Below are positions 57,982 to 64,000 of a DNA stretch of 64,000 bases, piece after piece. The DNA comes from Aradus depressus (taxonomy: Eukaryota; Arthropoda; Insecta; Hemiptera; Aradidae), in contig OY759217.1 in the NCBI GenBank assembly GCA_963662175.1, forward strand, positions 46,538,108-46,602,107, read 5' to 3'. The notes beneath the pieces are model-generated. The model was given only the letters and a program-made list of their open reading frames with translations. It was not told the origin of the DNA and did no database searches. Each line of letters begins with the position of its first letter. Position 1 is the stretch's first letter. The position numbers were made by a program, and so were the translations under genes.

Positions 57982-58193
57982 ATTGGTATAAAAGAAAACC
58001 AACCAGTATGTTAACTTATTGTAAATTATATTATATACACACAACACACAAAGTAGGGTAACTAAAATTTGCTAAAGAATCCACTTTGAAAGCAAAATCA
58101 TAATTTCGGGAACGTCACCGTCATCTTGAAAACAAGTTCACGAAATTACTATTTTAAATAAACGCGCCCATCATAATGAAAGCGGCCATCTTA

Positions 58194-59137
58194 ACCCTCC
58201 TAATACCACGTGACCTGTGAAACGAAAAATACCACGTGGGGTCCTTTTGAGACCCCACTTCATTTTTCAATTTTTCATGTACCAACTAGCTTTTCATTCT
58301 AACTTTTTCAATCAAGTTCATTCAAAAATGAAGGAAAAATAACAAAGAGTTAAAAAAGTTGAGAAAAAATGGTATAAAAAATGTTTATTCAAAAAAAAGT
58401 AAATCATGAAACTTATAAAAGTATATTCACACTATGGGTGCTATTATTATTTACATTTAGCGCAAAGAAATTTTTTTGTGACATGGTTTTTACATACGTG
58501 CTTCTATAAGTTCTTCATCGTCCGTTTCCAAAACGTCTTCAACATCGGAGATTACTTCGAGCTGTTCCGTTTCCACAAGGGCCTCCTTAGATTCAAACCC
58601 TGCAATCTCCCTGGCACGCTCTACTAACATCAACGTTCGCGAGGACACAATGTGTTCCATGATTTATCTTTACGGTCCGAACCGTCAACGCATACTGAAA
58701 TTAGATCTAAATAAAATTCAAGAGGTGAACGAGAAGTGGAAACCAAGAAATGTTGATCAGAAAGAGCTCCAGGAAAAACTCCAGCGGGTGCGGGCAATGT
58801 CTTCTTCGAATTGCAGGTCAATTGAAGAGCAAAAGTAACTTTTCGGAATTGTTTACTGAGTGGAACTTCTTGAAAATACTTCTCATCAGACGAACGAAAA
58901 TGTGATACGGATAATACCACTTGGGGTCCCGCGTGACCCCAACTACGTTTTTGTGAAAATATTATTTTATATCAATTTTGAAAATACAAACTGAATACAT
59001 TTTCTTAATGAAATCGAATGGAGATAGTCTACGGATAAATGTCCTGAAGCCTCATCGAAATATAAATTATATTGAGCAGTTCATACACATTTTAAAACGC
59101 ATGGGGTCTTTTTTGACCCCACGTGGTATTAGGAGGG
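58194..59137. mobile_element. piggyBac-like non-autonomous element (944 bp)
   Basis: Flanked by TTAA on both sides (58190-58193 and 59138-59141), with terminal repeats CCCTCCTAATACCACGTG. Additional internal copies of TACCACNTGGGGTC occur at about 58229 and 58914. TTAA target duplication and CCC termini are the piggyBac signature. Internal frames (58650-58838 plus, 58630-58920 minus) show no DDD transposase motif I can recognise. Confidence 0.8.
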
Positions 59138-59146
59138 TTAAGGCCC

Positions 59147-59788
59147 ATTTACATTTGTCACTTTGGAGGATCATCTTGGATGAATCATCCAAAGTGACTA
59201 TTGTAAACTGCCATTCATCTTCAATTCCTCCAGAGTGAACATCGAAAGTGAACGATGAAAGAAGTTGACCCCCTACTAACTTTTGATGAAACAGTCGTTC
59301 ATCCAACAAATGTAAACAAACGTCCCCTCTTTGCATTCACTCTTCTCTGTTCTGTATTTCCCATTGCCAGTCGAACCCCGTCTGTAGTGAGACTTGTTAT
59401 TATAAACATTTCGCGTCCAAGTTTTATTTTATTATAATGACATTTAAGTGGCAAGACAGACACATGACAATGTTTCTTGAAACATACCAGCAATACGAGT
59501 GCTTGTGGAATACCAATTGCAATGATTACAGTAAAACAAATGCAAGGGAAAAAGCGTACTCTTCAATGCTGACTGATTTGAATATTGCTGGAATTACGGT
59601 TGCAGACGTAAAAGCTAAAATAAAGACAATTCGTACACGATATGGAGCAGAACTTAATAAGATCAGAAGTTGGGAAAGAAGTGGAAATTATGAGGAACAC
59701 TGAGCAGTGAAAACACATAACTGGATGAAAATATGTAAACAAGGATGATTCACTACGGATGTTCATCAAAAGTGACAATGTAAATGAC
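59147..59788 (+). mobile_element. inverted-repeat element carrying a MADF gene
   Basis: Left end CATTTACATTTGTCACTTTG and inverted right end AAAAGTGACAATGTAAATG, imperfect over about 45 bp. It abuts the piggyBac-like element. MADF proteins accompany the transposase in PIF/Harbinger elements, which this could derive from. Confidence 0.5.
59437..59703 (+). CDS. short MADF-domain protein (88 aa)
   Basis: The whole frame is one MADF (Myb/SANT-like) DNA-binding domain. It shows the conserved ETYQQYECLWN at the start, DYSKTNAREKAYSSML in the middle and VKAKIKTIRTRYGAELNKI at the end. Full MADF proteins continue for a hundred or more residues; this one stops right after the domain (SGNYEEH), so it is probably truncated. 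It lies inside an inverted-repeat element, so the DNA-binding partner of a transposase is more likely than a host regulator. The ATG at 59437 leaves the domain complete. Expression unknown. Confidence 0.65.
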   Translation: MTFKWQDRHMTMFLETYQQYECLWNTNCNDYSKTNAREKAYSSMLTDLNIAGITVADVKAKIKTIRTRYGAELNKIRSWERSGNYEEH

Positions 59789-59789
59789 A

Positions 59790-60450
59790 ATGTGTGACAC
59801 ATACTAAAACAAAATGTTTTAGGTTACTTTATTATTATTGTTATCCTAAAAGTATTTTATTAATAATTAAAAGTGATAAACGCGTTCCCGAGTTGATGAA
59901 TAATTGATGTACGCTCAGTGAATAATGAATTGAAAGGTACTTTCCACAAAATTATTAATTTGATTGTAGGAAACACATTGACAGCCAGTTATGTTATTGT
60001 TTTCGCCTAATACTGGCGTCGGTAACCTTATAGCTGCGTTCACTTAAAATTATTTTCGGCCAATTACAGCTGCGTTCTTGAAAATGACGCTGGCACTATC
60101 GGACAAAATATACTAGCGAATTTCTATTAAAATTGGAGTTTTTTGTAAATAATATTTTCGAAGGAAAAATAGGTAGGTACTTGATATAAGTAAGGGAAAT
60201 TGTTAAATAACGTGATTTGATATGATTTCATGAAGATAGTTATAGGACCCGTTCCCGAAATGACTTTCCGTATATACTTAATATGTATTAAAATAATTAA
60301 AAATTCAATTTATTTTTTAAATATATTGTATCATGTACAGTTAAAATGAATTAATTTTAGTATTTCGTTATGATCATTTACTCAATAAAGTTACGATTTC
60401 AGTAATTGATTTGTAGGCGAAGCAAATTTTGAGCCATAAATTTATATTGT
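59790..60450. other. intergenic, no gene seen
   Basis: Unmatched AT-rich DNA with AGCTGCGTTC repeated at 60032 and 60067. Confidence 0.4.
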
Positions 60451-60455
60451 TCTTT

Positions 60456-61195
60456 AAGAAGATTTGAACATTGAACTCATTAAGGAATTAATTTTTTTAA
60501 TGTCTTACCTCTCTTCTTGAAGACAACAGAAAAAATAAGAAAATTAAACTATAATAAAAATTGTATTTACTTATTTATATAATAACCATGGTATATAAGT
60601 CGTGTTTCACATCCCAAAACAATATTTGATACATTGCTTTCGTTTTTATGTTCTTGCCATCGTTCCTTTACAGATATCCTCTTGTATGGTCTGTCGAATC
60701 TACTTTTTATTTAATATTTTTATTACTTTATCATACCTATAGTATAAAATAGTATTGTAATCGTGCGAAAATCCGAGTTTGAGATTTCATCGGATTTTCA
60801 CGTTCTACATTTTCGCAATGATGTCCTTTGCGTGGGTCTGTATGTAATTGGAAAGTTGTGAGCGCTGCACCGCAAAAACTATAGTAGCTATGAACTTGAA
60901 ATTCGGAATGTTGGCGTCGGATGTGCTAACTTAGATCTGGTAAGAGTTTGGCCAAAATCAAATGAAAATTAAGACCACTTTACTCTGAGGCCTAAGTACA
61001 ATTTACAACATACTGCTTATTTTATGACCTAATCAGAGATCTTGTAAAAAAAATGATAGAGAAGGCTAAAACACATATTTTATGTTAAATACTATTTTTC
61101 GCAGGTGGTCTGGTTATAGAGATATATGCCGAAAACAGTCCTGTTTTTAAACACATATTTTTAGATGTTTCCTTCATTTACCCGAAAACGGTAGA
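60456..61195 (+). repeat. dispersed repeat R1, right-most full copy
   Basis: Same block order as 1641 and 9747. No OR gene follows; similarity to the OR downstream flank fades at about 61490. Confidence 0.7.
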
Positions 61196-61620
61196 AGTGT
61201 TCCTTATTACATTTCCAATCGCTAATAAGTCCTTAGATTTGTGGTAGGATACCTTCAAAGAATGAAAAATAAACTTCGGTAGGAAATATTTCAAAATAAT
61301 GTTTGAATTATATTATAAAATAAAATATATTTTTATTATTGGCAGTTATTCTGAAAAATTATTTAAAAAAAATATATTTGATGTGGCCATTACAGGACTT
61401 TTTTATACCAACTACGATTTTACAGATCACCCTCTCTCCCCCTTCCTCTTCTCAAAATCATTCATACTGGATATACTCCCATGTATATATAGTTAGTGAA
61501 ATTAGACAACATATTAAATAAACCAGTTTTATTTTATTTTCAAGTCCATTTGAATTATTTCACAATATCTCTGCAATTATGTCAGTTTTCATTAGTATTT
61601 ATCCGTCCGAGGACCTTTGA
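61196..61620. other. right edge of the OR array
   Basis: 61375-61480 matches the OR downstream block (ACAGATCACC and a C-rich patch), then homology stops with no OR exons beyond it. No gene seen. Confidence 0.45.
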
Positions 61621-61624
61621 TTTT

Positions 61625-61860
61625 TTTATCTGGAAGGTAAAAAAAACCTTGAGCACACCTGTTATTCGGATGGGACGTTAAGCGATGGTCCCGAGCCTGT
61701 GCGATGTCGGGTAATCTTTAGAAACCTTGTTAGATGAATAAATCTAGATAGACAATATTGAGGATTCCCACAGTTGAATTGGGCTCATGTGCTAGCTCTC
61801 TGGTGGTAAGAGAAATGAGTTATACCCGGGCATGAGTCACAATAATTAACTCATTTAATT
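61625..61860 (+). mobile_element. partial SINE2 copy
   Basis: Body and 3' half of SINE2 (GATGGGACGTTAAGCGATGG) without head or CCTAA tail. Confidence 0.6.
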
Positions 61861-61924
61861 ATTTTAACATTTATGTCTAGTTCAGTTTTTAGTATTAAAA
61901 ATGTATGTATCATAATGTAAAAAA

Positions 61925-62254
61925 GGGCGCCGGTAGCTCAGTGGTATGCGTGCTTGACTTCTGAGCTCAAGGTCGTGGGTTCGTAGCCCGACCGAGGCCC
62001 TTAGTTTATTTTATCTGGGAGGTAAAATAAACTTAAGCACGCCGTCCTTCGGATGGGACGTTAAGCGATGGTCCCGAGCCTGTACGATGTCAGGTACTCG
62101 TTGAAGACCCCTAACCTAGATGAATAAAAATTTAGGACTCCCAAAGTAGAGTCGGGCTCATGTCCACCAGAGTGACGAAAGAGCGCTCTGGTAGTAGGGC
62201 GACATGACCTCGTAGTTAAAGCCCGGGCATGAGTCTTAAAACCTAACCTAACCT
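61925..62254 (+). mobile_element. full-length SINE2 with 14-bp target duplication
   Basis: Starts GGGCGCCGGTAGCTCAGTGG, with A box TAGCTCAGTGG and B box GGTTCGTAGCC; ends ACCTAACCTAACCT. CATAATGTAAAAAA flanks it on both sides (61911-61924 and 62255-62268), proving retrotransposition. Confidence 0.9.
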
Positions 62255-62269
62255 CATAATGTAAAAAAC

Positions 62270-63182
62270 AATCTTTCAATACCGATATACATCAAAATAA
62301 TGTTTCAACACATTCAATCTGTTGGATGTTATTTGTGCAAGTAAAAACATAAAAAAAAAGTGATCGGTGAATCACCGGCAATGTACTTCCCCACTACGAA
62401 TTAATCAATTAACTTTTCGCTTCCCATCCAAAACCATCCAACCCTTTGCGCTAATATTCAACTGTTGACTTACCTAGGGGCTCATAATCCTCAAACTAAT
62501 TTCTGTGTCGATAAATTCATTACATCGGCAGTTATTAGGGTTATTGAATGGAGCCCCGTCCCTTGAATCCCCCCTCCTTTCAGTCGATATTTCTGAAGTT
62601 TGACAGTTAATGTCCTCATTGGGTTTTAACTTTAAATATGAAATTTCATATCGATACATTCATCACATCGGCAGTTATTGGTATTTATGAGTTGAGCCTC
62701 TCATCTCAAAACTTAACTTCTACCGATTCCGCTGATGGGGTTTTGAATTTTCAAATGAAATTTTGTGGGGTTTGGCCACACATATAAAATTTGGTGTCGA
62801 TATTTTCATTCTATTGGCAGTTATTAGAGCTTTTATGTTAAGCCTCCCCCCTAATCCCCCCTTCCCTTTGGTTGATTTGGCTAAAAAACAATAGGTGTCG
62901 TCGTTAGAGGATTCTGATTTCACATATAAAATTTCGTGTCGATACATTCATTCTATCGGGAATTATCGTGTTCACAAACTCACATACAGTACCGACAGAT
63001 TTTTTTTTTTTCAAATTTGTAATCTAGGGGTCAGAAAATATGAAATACCGTTGAAAACTCCGCATTGAATTTTTGACCGAAGTAAAAACATCGAAAAAAG
63101 AGCATTTCTTATTTTGCACCGTTTCGGAGAAGTTTGACCGGGGCATCTATTTGGGATATGTTTTTACTTTATTATACCGTAG
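62270..63182. other. degenerate tandem sequence, no gene seen
   Basis: A motif like GTCGATACATTCATTxxATC followed by GGCAGTTATT recurs at about 62508, 62650, 62795 and 62938, roughly every 145 bp. Related sequence occurs once in OR intron 2 (25103, 35968). Confidence 0.5.
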
Positions 63183-63510
63183 GGGCGCCGGTAGATCAGT
63201 GGTATGCGTGCTTGCCTTCTGAGCTCAAGAACGTGGGTTCGAAACCCGACCGAGGCCCTTAGTTTATTTTATCTGGGAGGTGAAATAAACTTAAGCACAC
63301 CGTCCTTTGGATGGGACGTTAAGCGATGGTCCCGAGCCTGTACGATGTCAGGTACTCGTTAAAGACCCCTGCCTTAGGTGAATAAAAATTTAGGACTTCC
63401 ACAGTAGAGTCTGTCTCATGTCCACTAGAGTGACAAAAGAGCGCTCTGGTAGTAGGCGATATGACCTCGTAGTTAAAGCCCGGGCATGAGTCATAAAACC
63501 TAACCTAACC
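63183..63510 (+). mobile_element. full-length SINE2, second copy
   Basis: Same head, body and CCTAACCTAACC tail. TTTATTATACC before and after (from 63169 and 63510) is the target duplication. It inserted into R1-like sequence. B box GGTTCGAAACC. Confidence 0.88.
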
Positions 63511-64000
63511 TTTATTATACCTTTAGTATAAAAGAAAATTGTGCGAAAATTCGATATCAAGTTTTAAACGCATTTTTAGGTCCTCTGAACACATTGACTA
63601 CTTTCGCGACGATGTCGGTGCGTCTTTCTGTCTGTGATTGGAACATTGTGAGCGCTCTGAACTTGGAAATTAAGATAATGCCGCATATCGTCGGCCTAAA
63701 CGTGATACCTCGTAAGCGACATTTTTAAAAAAGAAAAAAAAAACTCTATTGATCTAGTGGGACCTCGTGTACGACATAAAACGAAAAAACCATGAAATAC
63801 GGTTTGAAGAGATACCTTGCAAAAGAATTGAGAACGAAATTCTGGTGAAACCTCGTAAGTATGTAAATTCTTTACTTGGATTTGCAAACTAGCTTAAACA
63901 CAATTCATGGAATGCATATGCGTCTCCCTAAATACAAATGTCGAAAAAATTGAGGTTTCCTTTAAAGAATTTTTTTTTTATCGCTTTTTGTCTCTTCTGT
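63511..64000. other. diverged R1-like sequence and unmatched end
   Basis: 63535-63665 resembles the GTGCGAAAAT...GACGATGTC part of R1. The rest shows no gene. Confidence 0.4.

Noticed and set aside
58650..58920. Host gene inside the piggyBac-like element
   Set aside because: Short opposing frames without transposase or known domain; bounded by TTAA and terminal repeats, so element-internal sequence.
61930..62000. Functional tRNA gene at the SINE2 head
   Set aside because: A and B boxes are present, but the segment has a SINE body, target duplications and repeated copies; no proper acceptor stem is visible.

Overview
The window looks like nuclear DNA of an insect, possibly a hemipteran, though nothing here fixes the species. 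It is AT-rich with small GT-AG exons. It carries a tandem family of insect-type odorant receptor (OR) genes, SINEs whose tails are repeats of CCTAA (the insect telomere motif), and many insect mobile elements (BEL/Pao, Ty3/gypsy, Jockey-like LINE, Helitron, piggyBac-like, hAT and foldback elements). No prokaryotic operon, rRNA gene, intact tRNA gene or CRISPR array was seen.

The host content is a head-to-tail array of OR genes, all on the minus strand. Four copies are intact by manual splicing: OR-B (11967-15659), OR-C (24341-28731), OR-D (34572-45843) and OR-E (51288-54915). Each has five exons (752, 100, 102, 159 and 60 nt) and encodes 390 residues. A fifth copy, OR-A (4266-4563), keeps only its last two exons. 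The last two exons encode the same protein in all copies except one residue in OR-E, whereas exon 1 differs by roughly 13% at protein level between B and C.

The genes sit in a segmentally duplicated unit. Downstream of each gene (lower coordinates) lie a dispersed repeat called R1 here, remnants of an LDL-receptor-class-A/Ser-Thr-rich coding segment, a 134-bp satellite unit and often a poly-C tract. Upstream of each start lie a TATA-like element about 180-190 bp before the ATG, a second copy of the tail of R1, a 115-bp unit and a stem-loop with a hammerhead-like core. Units begin near 1641, 9747, 18466, 31960, about 49290 (truncated) and 60456. The array seems to end near 61500.

Layout: 1-1640 Jockey-like LINE relic. 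1641-5450 unit A with OR-A relic. 5450-9520 gypsy integrase relic, transposase relic, foldback element and SINE1 copies. 9747-18000 unit B. 18466-31720 unit C with a 453-bp palindrome and an 18-copy satellite. 31960-48330 unit D, with a complete BEL/Pao element in intron 1. 48339-57200 unit E with two inverted-repeat elements and a 115-bp tandem array. 57600-64000 piggyBac-like and MADF-encoding elements, an R1 copy and two full-length SINE2 copies.

Functionally, the ORs are expected to be ligand-tuned subunits that work with the co-receptor Orco, which is not in this window, in sensory neuron membranes. Everything else appears to be mobile or duplicated DNA that shaped the cluster by providing homology for unequal exchange and by enlarging introns.
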